Source: Vibrio tubiashii (lineage in GTDB: Bacteria; Pseudomonadota; Gammaproteobacteria; Enterobacterales; Vibrionaceae). Taken from it: DNA of 64,000 nt. The stretch spans positions 1,922,001 through 1,986,000 of the forward strand of contig NZ_CP117029.1 in the NCBI RefSeq assembly GCF_028551255.1. The letters are read 5' to 3'. Below are positions 40,270 through 48,575 of the stretch, piece by piece. The notes below the pieces were generated by a model. It was not told the origin of the DNA, did no database searches, and saw only the letters and a program-made list of their open reading frames with translations. Made by a program: the position numbers and the translations under genes. Position 1 is the stretch's first letter. Each line of letters opens with the position of its first letter.

Positions 40270-40818
40270 ATGGATTTATCTGCAAATTTTAGAATGCTGG
40301 CGCTCTACAACCAGCGTATGAACCAACAGTTACTTGGCATTTGTGAGCAGCTTAGCCCACAGCAGCTTAACCAAGAGACTCACTCCTTTTTTCCATCCGT
40401 GATGGCACATTGGAACCATATTTTATTTGGTGACTTAATCATGCTGCAACGTTTGGTCACCAATCAAATCCATCGATTGACTCCAGAGCAAGTTAACGCG
40501 CTGCCCATTGCGAAAGCCGTAGACGATACCTTTGTAACAAGCATCGAAGAATTGAAGGCGCTTCGCTCGCTCGTTGACCAGATTTACATCGACATGACGA
40601 AGGGTTTTACTGCCGAGACTTGTGCAAAAACGGTGGTTTATATCACCACCGAAGGGGGAGAAATGAGGCGCAATGTCGGTGAGTTTTGCCAACATATCTT
40701 CAATCACCAAACGCACCATCGCGGTCAGCTTACCGCGATATTGTCACAACTTGGCTGTGACTTTGGCTGTACCGACTTACCTGTCATAGTGCCAGAAGGC
40801 TCCGGCGCATTAGCCTAA
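40270..40818 (+). CDS. DinB-family protein
   Basis: 182 residues, four-helix bundle of the DinB/YfiT type. Metal-binding His candidates are His47 and His50 in HWNHIL, plus a C-terminal H-x-x-x-H-H-R-G-Q-L motif. Relatives are thiol-dependent or damage-induced hydrolases and transferases. The specific reaction is unknown. A GGAAAG ribosome site precedes the ATG. Confidence 0.88.
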   Translation: MDLSANFRMLALYNQRMNQQLLGICEQLSPQQLNQETHSFFPSVMAHWNHILFGDLIMLQRLVTNQIHRLTPEQVNALPIAKAVDDTFVTSIEELKALRSLVDQIYIDMTKGFTAETCAKTVVYITTEGGEMRRNVGEFCQHIFNHQTHHRGQLTAILSQLGCDFGCTDLPVIVPEGSGALA

Positions 40819-40865
40819 CGCACAATGTCATAATTTTTCTTCGCTAAAGGACGAACAGAACGAAA

Positions 40866-41462
40866 ATGTCTACTTATCTCGCAGGCTTCTCTCTAGGTTT
40901 ATCACTTATCTTAGCCATTGGCTCGCAAAACGCTTTTGTGTTGAAACAAGGGCTTAGAAATCAGCACGTATTTGTCATATGTGCAGTATGTGCGATTTCA
41001 GATGCTATCTTAATCAGTTTTGGGGTTGCGGGATTTGGCGCGATTGTTAAGCAGTACCCGCAGATAGAGAGTGTCACCCGTTTGGGAGGGGCGATTTTTC
41101 TTGCCGTTTACGCTTTTCTTAGCTTTAAATCAGCATTTACCTCTCACCATGGCATGAGCGCAAGTAACGGTAACGACATCTCGCTAATCAAAGCCGTTTC
41201 AATCTGTTTGGCCTTCACTTGGCTAAACCCACATGTCTACCTAGATACGGTTGTTCTACTCGGTTCGATATCAACTCAATATCAACCTAATCAGAGTTTA
41301 TTTGCTTATGGCGCAATCACAGCATCGTTTGTCTTTTTCTTTTCCTTGGGCTTTGGCGCTCGATTCTTAGCCCCACTATTCAAAAAACCAAAAGCTTGGA
41401 AAGTACTTGAGTTCTTGGTTGGAGTCATCATGTCAGCGATAGCTCTGTCATTGATTTTATAG
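40866..41462 (+). CDS. LysE/ArgO-family amino acid exporter
   Basis: 198 residues, six hydrophobic segments, with the LysE/ArgO opening G-x-x-L-x-x-x-L-I-L-A-I-G-S-Q-N-A-F-V-L. It probably exports basic amino acids such as arginine or lysine, but the substrate is not fixed by sequence. It is followed at 11 bases by a DUF2834 gene, perhaps in one transcript. Confidence 0.85.
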   Translation: MSTYLAGFSLGLSLILAIGSQNAFVLKQGLRNQHVFVICAVCAISDAILISFGVAGFGAIVKQYPQIESVTRLGGAIFLAVYAFLSFKSAFTSHHGMSASNGNDISLIKAVSICLAFTWLNPHVYLDTVVLLGSISTQYQPNQSLFAYGAITASFVFFFSLGFGARFLAPLFKKPKAWKVLEFLVGVIMSAIALSLIL

Positions 41463-41473
41463 GAAGGTTCACA

Positions 41474-41773
41474 ATGTCTCGATTTTATCTTGTACTCACT
41501 GTATTGGGGATTGCCGCTCCATACGCAGCGTTTCTACCTTGGCTTTTCACTAATGGCTTAAACCTGCCACTTTTGTTTGAACAGGCGATAGCCAATCCAA
41601 TTAGCGTCATGGCATGGCTTGACGTGGTTGTTGCAGCGGTGGCCTTGATCGGCTTTATTCTTGTCGATGGAAAACAAAACCAAGTGAAAGGACGCTTTGT
41701 GGCGATTGTCGGAACCTTGACTGCCGGTGTTTCATTTGGCTTACCGCTCTATCTCTATTTAAAGCACAAATAA
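41474..41773 (+). CDS. DUF2834 membrane protein
   Basis: 99 residues with three hydrophobic segments. The pattern matches the small DUF2834 family of unknown function. An AGGAAGG ribosome site precedes the start. Likely co-transcribed with the LysE-like exporter. Confidence 0.75.
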   Translation: MSRFYLVLTVLGIAAPYAAFLPWLFTNGLNLPLLFEQAIANPISVMAWLDVVVAAVALIGFILVDGKQNQVKGRFVAIVGTLTAGVSFGLPLYLYLKHK

Positions 41774-41851
41774 AGGTTAGCTATAAGAATCTCGCAGTGA
41801 TAACAAAACATTTATCTCAATGATAAATTCCGTTAAGCTGTGGTTACTTCA

Positions 41852-42223
41852 ATGCTATGGATTGCTCAGTTGTTATTTAGTCGTTCGATACTTTCTGTAT
41901 TTGCCGTAACCTGCCTGCTGCTTATCAGTAGTGCAGCGTTGAGCGTGCAAGCCAGTGAGCAAATTTTCGAGCCGATCTCACCGCAACGACTAAGTAGCGA
42001 GAATCAATACCAACTAAGCCCAATTGAATGCCCGAAGTTACAAGACTACAGTGAAGCATCTGCCCATCACTGCTGTGGCTCAAGTTGTCTACTGAAACTG
42101 ACCAACAGCCAATCCATCTCTACTGAACAAATCTCCCTACCTATCCTCGCGCCATTAGGTTTAGAAGCGATTGGTAAAGCCATCACCCGCTCTCGTACTC
42201 TGTTTCGTCCTCCTATTGCTTAA
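41852..42223 (+). CDS. Unknown secreted Cys/His-rich small protein upstream of dsbA
   Basis: 123 residues from ATG 41852, or 127 from GTG 41840; neither has a strong ribosome site. A signal peptide or membrane anchor covers residues 1-35, ending near SVQA. The mature part has a HHCCGSSC cluster, which could bind metal or form disulfides, and ends in LFRPPIA. I cannot assign a family with confidence. It resembles small DUF2946-type proteins linked to copper. It lies about 90 bases upstream of dsbA, which would make its disulfides. Confidence 0.65.
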   Translation: MLWIAQLLFSRSILSVFAVTCLLLISSAALSVQASEQIFEPISPQRLSSENQYQLSPIECPKLQDYSEASAHHCCGSSCLLKLTNSQSISTEQISLPILAPLGLEAIGKAITRSRTLFRPPIA

Positions 42224-42312
42224 TTCCTAACTCTAATTACACCTCTCATTGTGTTGCTCACATTGGGATTGTTAACGCTATTTGATAATCGGAATTTATA
42301 TAGGAATAAGCG

Positions 42313-42912
42313 ATGAAAAAGCTATTTACTCTTTTCTCTTCTTTGATTTTTGCCTTGTCGGTACAGGCTGCGCAGTTTGAAGAAGGAACACACTACAAGG
42401 TATTAGACACAGATAAATCGGCAACACCGAAGGTGACTGAGTTTTTCTCATTTTACTGCCCTCACTGCTACAAGTTTGAACCTGTGGTTGAGAACCTAAA
42501 AGCCTCTTTGCCTGACAATGCCAAGCTGGAAAAAGTTCACGTTGCTTTTATGGGCGCAAACATGGCAGTGCCGATGGCAAAGTCTTACGCCACCATGGTT
42601 GCTTTAGATGCAGAAGAAACAATGGTTCCAGCTATGTTCAAACAAATCCACGAACTACGTAATGCACCTAAAGATGAGCAAGCGTTACGCCAAATCTTTA
42701 TTGATAATGGCATTGATGCCGAGAAGTTTGACGCGACTTACAACAGCTTTGTGGTCAACTCTATGCAACGTGGATTCGACAAACAATTCGCAAACAGCAC
42801 ACTTACTGGTGTTCCGGGGGTTGTCGTGAACAACAAGTACATCGTCAAAGCGGATCAAATTCGTTCTTATGAAGAGTACAATCAGTTGGTGAACTACCTT
42901 CTGACTCTTTAA
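42313..42912 (+). CDS. dsbA: Periplasmic thiol:disulfide oxidoreductase DsbA
   Basis: 199 residues. The signal peptide ends near SVQA, then the mature part has a thioredoxin fold with the redox motif CPHC in [11 protein letters not shown]. The cis-proline loop is in TGVPGVVV. It closely resembles TcpG/DsbA of V. cholerae, which forms disulfides in secreted proteins. The genome may hold a second paralogue; the window cannot tell. An AGGAATAAG ribosome site precedes the start and a bidirectional terminator follows. Confidence 0.93.
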   Translation: MKKLFTLFSSLIFALSVQAAQFEEGTHYKVLDTDKSATPKVTEFFSFYCPHCYKFEPVVENLKASLPDNAKLEKVHVAFMGANMAVPMAKSYATMVALDAEETMVPAMFKQIHELRNAPKDEQALRQIFIDNGIDAEKFDATYNSFVVNSMQRGFDKQFANSTLTGVPGVVVNNKYIVKADQIRSYEEYNQLVNYLLTL

Positions 42913-42931
42913 GCGTTATCTCTAGATAAGT

Positions 42932-42960
42932 AAAAGCCAGAGCACCTTGCTCTGGCTTTT
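42932..42960. terminator. Bidirectional terminator after dsbA
   Basis: Perfect 13-bp stem AAAAGCCAGAGCA (42932-42944) / TGCTCTGGCTTTT (42948-42960), loop CCT, between convergent genes. A near copy occurs at 43823-43849. Confidence 0.92.
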
Positions 42961-42981
42961 TGGTATTCTCCCAACAACTTA

Positions 42982-43683
42982 TCACCGCTTAGTTTGACTA
43001 GCTTGTATGGCTTTATTGAGCTTTTCCATGAACTGTGGATGACGGTTAAGAAATGACTTGGAGATGTAAACACCAAACTCTTTCTCTTCCTGTAAGATAA
43101 CTTTGTATCTGGGGTTGTTTTTGAACCTGTGATTGTAGACTTCTTCCGCCACCAATACGGCGTTCACTTCTTGCTTATCTAACATACTAATTAACGATGT
43201 AATACTCTCGGCCGGATGTGCTAAGGTGAAACCCGTTTTCGTTAGCCAACGATTGGTATTGGTGTTTAGTAAGCTAGCGACTGTATACCCTGACTTGGGT
43301 TGAGAGGAAAACTCTCCTTGATGAGTGGTCAATACAATCCAGACCCAACGATTGGTCATCACTGACTCAGAGAAAACCGCATATTTGTCGCGCTCATCGT
43401 TCTGAGATGCCATAAAGAAACCATCTGAGCGTCCAGTTTTTAACTCAGCCAATGCTCGCCCGTGATTAGAGTTAATTTCAATGGTGTAGTCTACGCCGAC
43501 TGAGTCCAGTATCGACTTCATTTTATCAAGCCCAGTCCCAGTATGACTGCCTGAGCTGTCAACCGTGGTATAGGGTGGAAAGTCTGGACAGAAGAAGTGC
43601 ATTTTATACTGCGCGTGTACGTAGCTACTGCCAAAACACAGCCAAGCGAATATCCAAGCGTATAAAGTCCTACTAATCATCAA
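42982..43683 (-). CDS. Periplasmic solute-binding protein, family 3 type
   Basis: 233 residues. The signal peptide ends near SSYVHA. The mature part has the family 3 solute-binding pattern with FPPYTxxD at the start, GxxxDKMK, and a SDGFFMAS stretch. No permease gene is adjacent, so it may be an orphan receptor or signalling protein rather than a transport component. It lies between two copies of almost the same hairpin. Confidence 0.82.
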   Translation of the reverse strand: MMISRTLYAWIFAWLCFGSSYVHAQYKMHFFCPDFPPYTTVDSSGSHTGTGLDKMKSILDSVGVDYTIEINSNHGRALAELKTGRSDGFFMASQNDERDKYAVFSESVMTNRWVWIVLTTHQGEFSSQPKSGYTVASLLNTNTNRWLTKTGFTLAHPAESITSLISMLDKQEVNAVLVAEEVYNHRFKNNPRYKVILQEEKEFGVYISKSFLNRHPQFMEKLNKAIQASQTKR

Positions 43684-43822
43684 ACCAAGTTATTAAGAAT
43701 CCATATCTTTAATATAGGCTCATCCGATTGTGTTAACCAATCTAGCAATATGACCTCACTAGCAACTTTTGCTATTGCGGTTGGTCGCTACCAATGAGTA
43801 GGCACCGTGATATAGAGACAGA

Positions 43823-43849
43823 AAAGCCAGAGCAAGTTGCTCTGGCTTT
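43823..43849 (-). terminator. Terminator after the oxidoreductase gene, near copy of the dsbA terminator
   Basis: Perfect 12-bp stem AAAGCCAGAGCA (43823-43834) / TGCTCTGGCTTT (43838-43849), loop AGT. On the minus strand it is followed by TCTGTC, a weak T tract after TTTT. Both arms match those of the hairpin at 42932-42960. Confidence 0.85.
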
Positions 43850-43872
43850 CATGGTTAGCGCACGGGTGCCGA

Positions 43873-44853
43873 TCATTGCTCAGACGCTGCTCGCTCCCAA
43901 TCGGTCAGCAGTTTCATTATCTGCATCGAGTCATCTGGTGTAGCACTCGGTCTATCGAGTGATTTGCGACCCAATTCCACCGCCTGTCTAATGTTTCTTA
44001 CCTGATAATAGAACCCATCCCCTTTAGCCGGTACAGTAACTGTCTGCTGCGAGGTTTCATAAACTTCGACACAGTATTGGTTTTCTTCAGTAGGTAGCCA
44101 AGGGTTGGTTGTAAGATTGATTGCGCCTTTTGAACCAAGAATGGTGAAGCCATGCTTTAATCCGTGATCTTCTGCTGTGTGCATTTGAGCTGTCACATTT
44201 TGACCAAATTTGAAAATGGCACTTGATTCGCAGATGTTGCCATCTTGCTCTTTACGCCCAACGGCTTGAATCTCTGTATTTTCGAAGATACTGTCGCCAA
44301 ATTGATGTTGCAGGACAAGATGCATCAGTGACACAGGATAACAGCCTAAGTTATACAATGCTCCCTTACTTTCAGGGTTAACAAACTGGCTAATAGCGGC
44401 AATGTAAGAGCCTTGGATGCTGCGCACTTCCCCAATTGTGCCCTGCTTTAGCGTCTCTACAATGGATTCAATCAACGGATGATTCAGATACATTAACCCT
44501 TCGGCAAAAAACACATCGTGCTCACGAACCGCATCTAATGCGGCATGAGTTTTTTCCATATCGATAGATAGGGATTTCTCGCACAGTATCGCTTTGCCTT
44601 TCTGCGCTGCTTTGATGACATAGTCATGGTGAAGATGGTTGGGTAATGCAATGTAAACCACCTCAACGTTACTATCTTCTATCAACTCGTCCATTGAAAG
44701 GTACGTTTTGGCAACAGAGTGCTTGCTGGCAAACTCTTCAAGCGTCTGTGGGTTTCGGCCTGCAACCGCATAAAGCTCGCTTTCACTGTCTCCTGCAATC
44801 GCTGTTGCCATCACATCAGAGATAAAGCTCGTTCCTAGAATGCCCCACTTCAT
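43873..44853 (-). CDS. Gfo/Idh/MocA-family NAD(P)-dependent oxidoreductase
   Basis: 326 residues with an N-terminal Rossmann fold (GILGTSFIS) and the EKS motif (EKSLS, where most members have EKP) near residue 92. A C-terminal alpha/beta domain follows. The substrate is probably a sugar or cyclitol derivative, not fixed by the sequence. It overlaps the upstream monooxygenase gene by 4 bases, and both lie divergent from a LysR gene. Confidence 0.88.
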   Translation of the reverse strand: MKWGILGTSFISDVMATAIAGDSESELYAVAGRNPQTLEEFASKHSVAKTYLSMDELIEDSNVEVVYIALPNHLHHDYVIKAAQKGKAILCEKSLSIDMEKTHAALDAVREHDVFFAEGLMYLNHPLIESIVETLKQGTIGEVRSIQGSYIAAISQFVNPESKGALYNLGCYPVSLMHLVLQHQFGDSIFENTEIQAVGRKEQDGNICESSAIFKFGQNVTAQMHTAEDHGLKHGFTILGSKGAINLTTNPWLPTEENQYCVEVYETSQQTVTVPAKGDGFYYQVRNIRQAVELGRKSLDRPSATPDDSMQIMKLLTDWERAASEQ

Positions 44854-45149
44854 TGTGCTTCTCCCGCTTTATGGCTGTTAGTTGCACTGACCAACTCTGT
44901 CATACCCAGAGCGATAAACGCTTGTGTATGCGGCATAACAAAATGCGCCTCAATCGCTGACTGGTCGTCGTATCGCTCCCACAATATGACACGTCTTGGA
45001 TCCTTGATATCATACGTTGCTGTCGCCTGTTGGCAGCCTGACTCCGACTCCATATCCGAGCAAAACTGTTCAATTGCTTTCCTTGCCACGGTTAGGTCAA
45101 CATCAGAGTTTACTCTTAGCTCCGCAGTGACAAAAATTGTTGAATCCAT
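44850..45149 (-). CDS. Antibiotic biosynthesis monooxygenase-like (ABM) protein
   Basis: 99 residues, a single ferredoxin-like ABM fold related to quinol monooxygenase YgiN, with the W-x-x-Y-x-D-x-x-A-x-x-x-H motif (WERYDDQSAIEAH). Probably acts on a small quinone-like or aldehyde compound, but this is not certain. First gene of a two-gene operon with the oxidoreductase. Confidence 0.8.
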   Translation of the reverse strand: MDSTIFVTAELRVNSDVDLTVARKAIEQFCSDMESESGCQQATATYDIKDPRRVILWERYDDQSAIEAHFVMPHTQAFIALGMTELVSATNSHKAGEAQ

Positions 45150-45207
45150 TATTCAGTAAACCTTATTTTCTTCACGTTAAGCTAACCATGTTATTACAGC
45201 GCTCAGA

Positions 45208-45241
45208 TTGTTAAACTAGGACAAAGTTTTTTATTTAACAA
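45208..45241. promoter_or_regulatory. Inverted repeat between LysR gene and its divergent operon, candidate operator
   Basis: Perfect 8-bp inverted repeat TTGTTAAA (45208-45215) / TTTAACAA (45234-45241) with an 18-base spacer, 13 bases before the LysR start and 60 bases from the monooxygenase start. The position fits a LysR autoregulatory site. Confidence 0.45.
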
Positions 45242-45254
45242 CTCAGAGTGTTTA

Positions 45255-46121
45255 ATGGATAAGCTCATCAGTATGAAGGTTTTTTGCCATGTCGCCGAAC
45301 AAGGCAACTTTCGCCTTACCGCGGACTATTTTTCTATGTCAGCAACCATGGTCGGCAGACACATAAAACATCTTGAAGGTTTACTTAATACGCCGCTGAT
45401 TCATCGCACGACAAGAAAGCAAACCTTAACCGACTCAGGAAGAATTTACCTTAAAGAGTGCCAGAGAATACTGGAAGATATCAGCAATACTGAAAGCCTA
45501 ATCTACGATTTGCAAAACAAACCTAAAGGCACGGTAAAAATCAACGCACCAGTCACCTTTGGGACTCAAGCGCTCGCTCCGATCTTGTCTGACTTTATCA
45601 TTCAATACCCAGATATCAGTGTTGATTTGGAGCTAGACAACAGTGTTATCGACCCATACAAAAGTGAAGCTGACTTTATTATCAGAATTGGTCAGCTAAA
45701 AGACTCCAGTTTGGTAGCAAGATACCTAGGAGAGTATGAGCTTATCTATTGCGCTTCACCCGATTACCTCGCTAGGCATACCAAGATTATTCAGCCTGAC
45801 GACCTGACTCATCACTCTTGCCTTGGTTTCCGCTATCACGATATTTCAGAGACTCCGAGTACGAAATCGGATACACGGCAACATATCAAGTTGATGGCGA
45901 ACAACGGAGAGGTACTTCGCCAAGCCGCTTTGAAAGGTGTTGGGGTTGTTATGCAACCTCGCATTTTGCTTGAGCAAGATCTTAAGTCAGGCGCACTTGA
46001 GCAAGTACTAGAGAGCTTTCCTCTGCCAACAAAACCGATTCATCTTGTCTATAAAGACAAACAGTTATCGCTAAAAGACCGGACCTTTGCCAACTATCTG
46101 CTAAGCGCTTTAAGGCCTTGA
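45255..46121 (+). CDS. LysR-family transcriptional regulator
   Basis: 288 residues with an N-terminal winged helix-turn-helix (residues 1-60) and a substrate-binding effector domain. It belongs to the CrgA-like group, judging by the H-R-T-T-R motif and N-A-P-V-T-F-G segment. It is divergent from the ABM/Gfo operon, which is its likely target. The effector is unknown. Confidence 0.92.
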   Translation: MDKLISMKVFCHVAEQGNFRLTADYFSMSATMVGRHIKHLEGLLNTPLIHRTTRKQTLTDSGRIYLKECQRILEDISNTESLIYDLQNKPKGTVKINAPVTFGTQALAPILSDFIIQYPDISVDLELDNSVIDPYKSEADFIIRIGQLKDSSLVARYLGEYELIYCASPDYLARHTKIIQPDDLTHHSCLGFRYHDISETPSTKSDTRQHIKLMANNGEVLRQAALKGVGVVMQPRILLEQDLKSGALEQVLESFPLPTKPIHLVYKDKQLSLKDRTFANYLLSALRP

Positions 46122-46176
46122 AAATGCGCTCTCCAATCCGTTTTTACTACAGACAAATAATAGCTAGAAAGTTAGT

Positions 46177-46905
46177 ATGTTTGCCAAAGTGGTTAAAGAT
46201 ATTATGGAGAGCCTCACTGTGGCACTAGAAAAGTTCGACGACATTTACCAACGCGCAGCAGAGCGCAAAGGTGGGGAAGCAAACCTAGAGTCATTACTAT
46301 CTAAGCCATTGCCAGTGGATCAGCTGAGTCAGATTTCCAATGATCGCTGGCTATCCGCATTCAGTATGAAGGTGTTTCAAAGTGGCATTTCTTGGAAGGT
46401 AGTGAGGAACAAATGGCCTAACTTTGAAGAGGTGTTCTTTGCTTTTAAGATTGAACCACTCTTGATGCTTTCTGACGAACAATGGGACAACAAAGCGTCC
46501 GATACTCGAATTATTCGCCATCACGCCAAAGTGAAATCCATTCAAGCCAATGCTCAGATGCTGCACGAAGCTTCTCTACAACATGGTTCATTTTCCAACA
46601 TGGTTGCCAATTGGCCAACTGAAGACATTACAGGGCTTTGGAGTTATCTCAAGAAGCATGGTAACCGCCTTGGTGGTAATACAGGCCCATACAGTTTGCG
46701 CCAAATGGGTGTCGATACCTTTATCCTTTCCGGTGACGTTGAAAGCTATCTACGTAACTACAAAATCATCGAAGGGGGCAAAGACACCAAGCGCTCTCTT
46801 GCAGCAGCCAACAGCGCTTTTACTCACTGGCAACAAGAAAGCGGACGTTCACTGACAGAAATCAGCCAAACTATCGCTTTTAGCACAGGTGATAACCGCG
46901 TATAG
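46177..46905 (+). CDS. DNA-3-methyladenine glycosylase I-like protein
   Basis: 242 residues of the TagI family, which removes 3-methyladenine from damaged DNA. Motifs include M-K-V-F-Q-S-G-I-S-W-K-V-V-x-x-K-W-P-x-F, and IIRHHAKVKSIQANA in the centre. The N-terminal zinc-binding Cys of classic Tag is not visible, and the protein is longer, so this is a divergent member. It ends 11 bases from a convergent GNAT gene. Confidence 0.85.
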   Translation: MFAKVVKDIMESLTVALEKFDDIYQRAAERKGGEANLESLLSKPLPVDQLSQISNDRWLSAFSMKVFQSGISWKVVRNKWPNFEEVFFAFKIEPLLMLSDEQWDNKASDTRIIRHHAKVKSIQANAQMLHEASLQHGSFSNMVANWPTEDITGLWSYLKKHGNRLGGNTGPYSLRQMGVDTFILSGDVESYLRNYKIIEGGKDTKRSLAAANSAFTHWQQESGRSLTEISQTIAFSTGDNRV

Positions 46906-46916
46906 GCCCTTAACAG

Positions 46917-47483
46917 CTATTGAACTGATTGCCACTGCTCGCGAGTGATTTTAAATAAGCAGTGGCGCTCTAACTCGTGACCTTTCGCTAACTTGGGATG
47001 GTCAAAATCTTGCCCTGTATTGCTCATACCAATTTTTTCCATCACCCTTTGTGAAGGTAGGTTTGGCAAAGCAGTAAATGAGTAGACCTGCTCTAGCTTC
47101 AATTCCGTGAAAGCAAACTCCAAGGCAGCTTGAGCCGCTTCTGGCGCGTAGCCCTTGCCCCAATGTTTAGAATCTAGTCGCCAACCAATTTCAACAAATG
47201 GCGCATTAGGTAAACCACTTTCTTCACTTTGCGCCAGCAGACCAACAAAGCCAATAAACTCTTGGGTACTTTTTAGCTCAGCTGCCCAAAAGCCATAACC
47301 ATTTTTGTCAATGTAGCTGCGTGCACGGCCTACTTGAGCAATGGTTTCTTCCTTTGTCATAACAGAGGGGAAATAACGCATCACCTGCTCGTTAGCATTT
47401 ATCAGACAATAAGGTTCAATATCTGAATCTTTCCATTGTCTTAGCCGAAGTCTTTTCGTTTCTAGCACTGTTACTCCTTCCAT
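46917..47483 (-). CDS. GNAT-family N-acetyltransferase (RimJ/RimL-like)
   Basis: 188 residues with the acetyl-CoA-binding pattern W-G-K-G-Y-A-P-E-A and a later N-x-x-S-x-R-V-M-E-K-I-G-M motif, as in RimJ/RimL-type enzymes. ATG 47483 is used. A GTG five codons in (47468) has GAAGGAG in front and gives the common family opening MLETKRLRLR, so the true start may be there. The acceptor substrate is unknown. Confidence 0.88.
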   Translation of the reverse strand: MEGVTVLETKRLRLRQWKDSDIEPYCLINANEQVMRYFPSVMTKEETIAQVGRARSYIDKNGYGFWAAELKSTQEFIGFVGLLAQSEESGLPNAPFVEIGWRLDSKHWGKGYAPEAAQAALEFAFTELKLEQVYSFTALPNLPSQRVMEKIGMSNTGQDFDHPKLAKGHELERHCLFKITREQWQSVQ

Positions 47484-47565
47484 TAGCGTTGCCTCTACCT
47501 AAATATGCACTATGTTTAGTATTGTGTTTGGTAATTTAAATTCATTCAGATAGAAAGGACTCTCT

Positions 47566-47985
47566 ATGTTTTTAACACGACTAATCTATGCGAGTAAGAT
47601 CTCAGATGGCTTTAATCTAGATACTGTGGAAACTATTGTGCAATCCGCGAGAGAAAATAATCAACCACTCAACGTGACTGGGTTGCTTTGCTTCGATCGC
47701 CATTTCTTTCTGCAATGCTTAGAAGGCTCACGGACTAATGTGAACCATATTTACCAACGAATATTAAACGATAAACGTCATTCCGATATCATCATGCTAG
47801 ATTACCGTGAGATAAGCGCGCGTGAGTTTAGTAGCTGGTCTATGGGATATATACCATCTACTAGCCTTACCGCTCCGATTAACTTGAGATACTCAGGTGA
47901 TAGCGAGTTCAATCCCTATGAGATGTCCGGTGAAAGTGCCTATCGTTTAATGTTGGAACTGAAAGAAACATTACCATCAGTTTAG
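47566..47985 (+). CDS. Short BLUF-domain blue-light photoreceptor
   Basis: 139 residues, one BLUF domain plus a short C-terminal tail. The flavin-binding and photocycle residues are present: Tyr8 (RLIYAS), Asn31/32, Gln50 (FFLQCLEG), and Trp91/Met93 (SSWSMGY). No output domain is attached, so it should signal through a partner protein. It follows AGAAAGGA. Its stop overlaps the end of the convergent ohrR gene by 4 bases. Confidence 0.92.
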   Translation: MFLTRLIYASKISDGFNLDTVETIVQSARENNQPLNVTGLLCFDRHFFLQCLEGSRTNVNHIYQRILNDKRHSDIIMLDYREISAREFSSWSMGYIPSTSLTAPINLRYSGDSEFNPYEMSGESAYRLMLELKETLPSV

Positions 47986-48464
47986 CTGGATCGGGTCTGA
48001 ATTTCGTTTCCCAAAGTTAGAATGACTTTTTCGCATAACTTCTTGAGCATGATTAACTCATCAAGATCAAGCTGAATCTTACATTTCATCTCAGCGGGGA
48101 TGGCAAGGGCTTTCGCTTTAAGCGCTCTGCCCTCTTCGCTGAGTTTTAGCACCCTCACCCTTTCATCTAGTTCGCTTCTTCCTCTCACGACAAAGCCTTT
48201 TGCTTCAAGCCGCTTCAATAAAGGGGTTAAAGTGCCTGAATCGAGGTGTAATCGTGCACCGATATCCTTAACGCTAATCCCATCACTTTCCCACAGCACC
48301 ATCATGACAAGGTACTGGGAGTATGTGAGGTCTAGGGCATCTAATAACGGGCGATAGGTTCGAATCACCGCATTGGAGGCGCTGTAGAGCGGAAAACAAA
48401 CCTGATTCTCTAACAATAAACTCTCTTCTTCAGTTAGCTGTTTGTCGCTATCGCAGTAACTCAT
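47982..48464 (-). CDS. ohrR: MarR-family organic peroxide sensor OhrR
   Basis: 160-residue repressor that senses organic hydroperoxides through a reactive cysteine. Cys23 in NQVCFPLYSAS is at the conserved sensing position. Cys128 matches the position of the second Cys of two-Cys OhrR proteins, and Cys144 is a further Cys. The winged-helix part has R-L-x-L-D-S-G-T-L-T-P-L-L-K-R-L. It is divergent from ohr, its expected target, with operator-like repeats in between. Confidence 0.92.
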   Translation of the reverse strand: MSYCDSDKQLTEEESLLLENQVCFPLYSASNAVIRTYRPLLDALDLTYSQYLVMMVLWESDGISVKDIGARLHLDSGTLTPLLKRLEAKGFVVRGRSELDERVRVLKLSEEGRALKAKALAIPAEMKCKIQLDLDELIMLKKLCEKVILTLGNEIQTRSS

Positions 48465-48479
48465 TCCACCACCCTCTTA

Positions 48480-48556
48480 AATTAAATTGCGCACAATATA
48501 CTTGCATTCAAACTTTGTTTCGATCTAATATTGCAAACAATTAAATTGCGCACAAT
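48480..48556. promoter_or_regulatory. Three ATTG-N4-CAAT elements in the ohrR-ohr intergenic region (candidate OhrR operators)
   Basis: AATTAAATTGCGCACAAT occurs exactly twice (48480-48497 and 48539-48556). Each copy holds the imperfect palindrome ATTG-CGCA-CAAT (48486-48497, 48545-48556). A third ATTG-CAAA-CAAT lies at 48530-48541. The positions flank both start codons, which fits control of ohr and of ohrR itself. Confidence 0.7.
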
Positions 48557-48575
48557 CAAAAATAAGGATGCAAAC

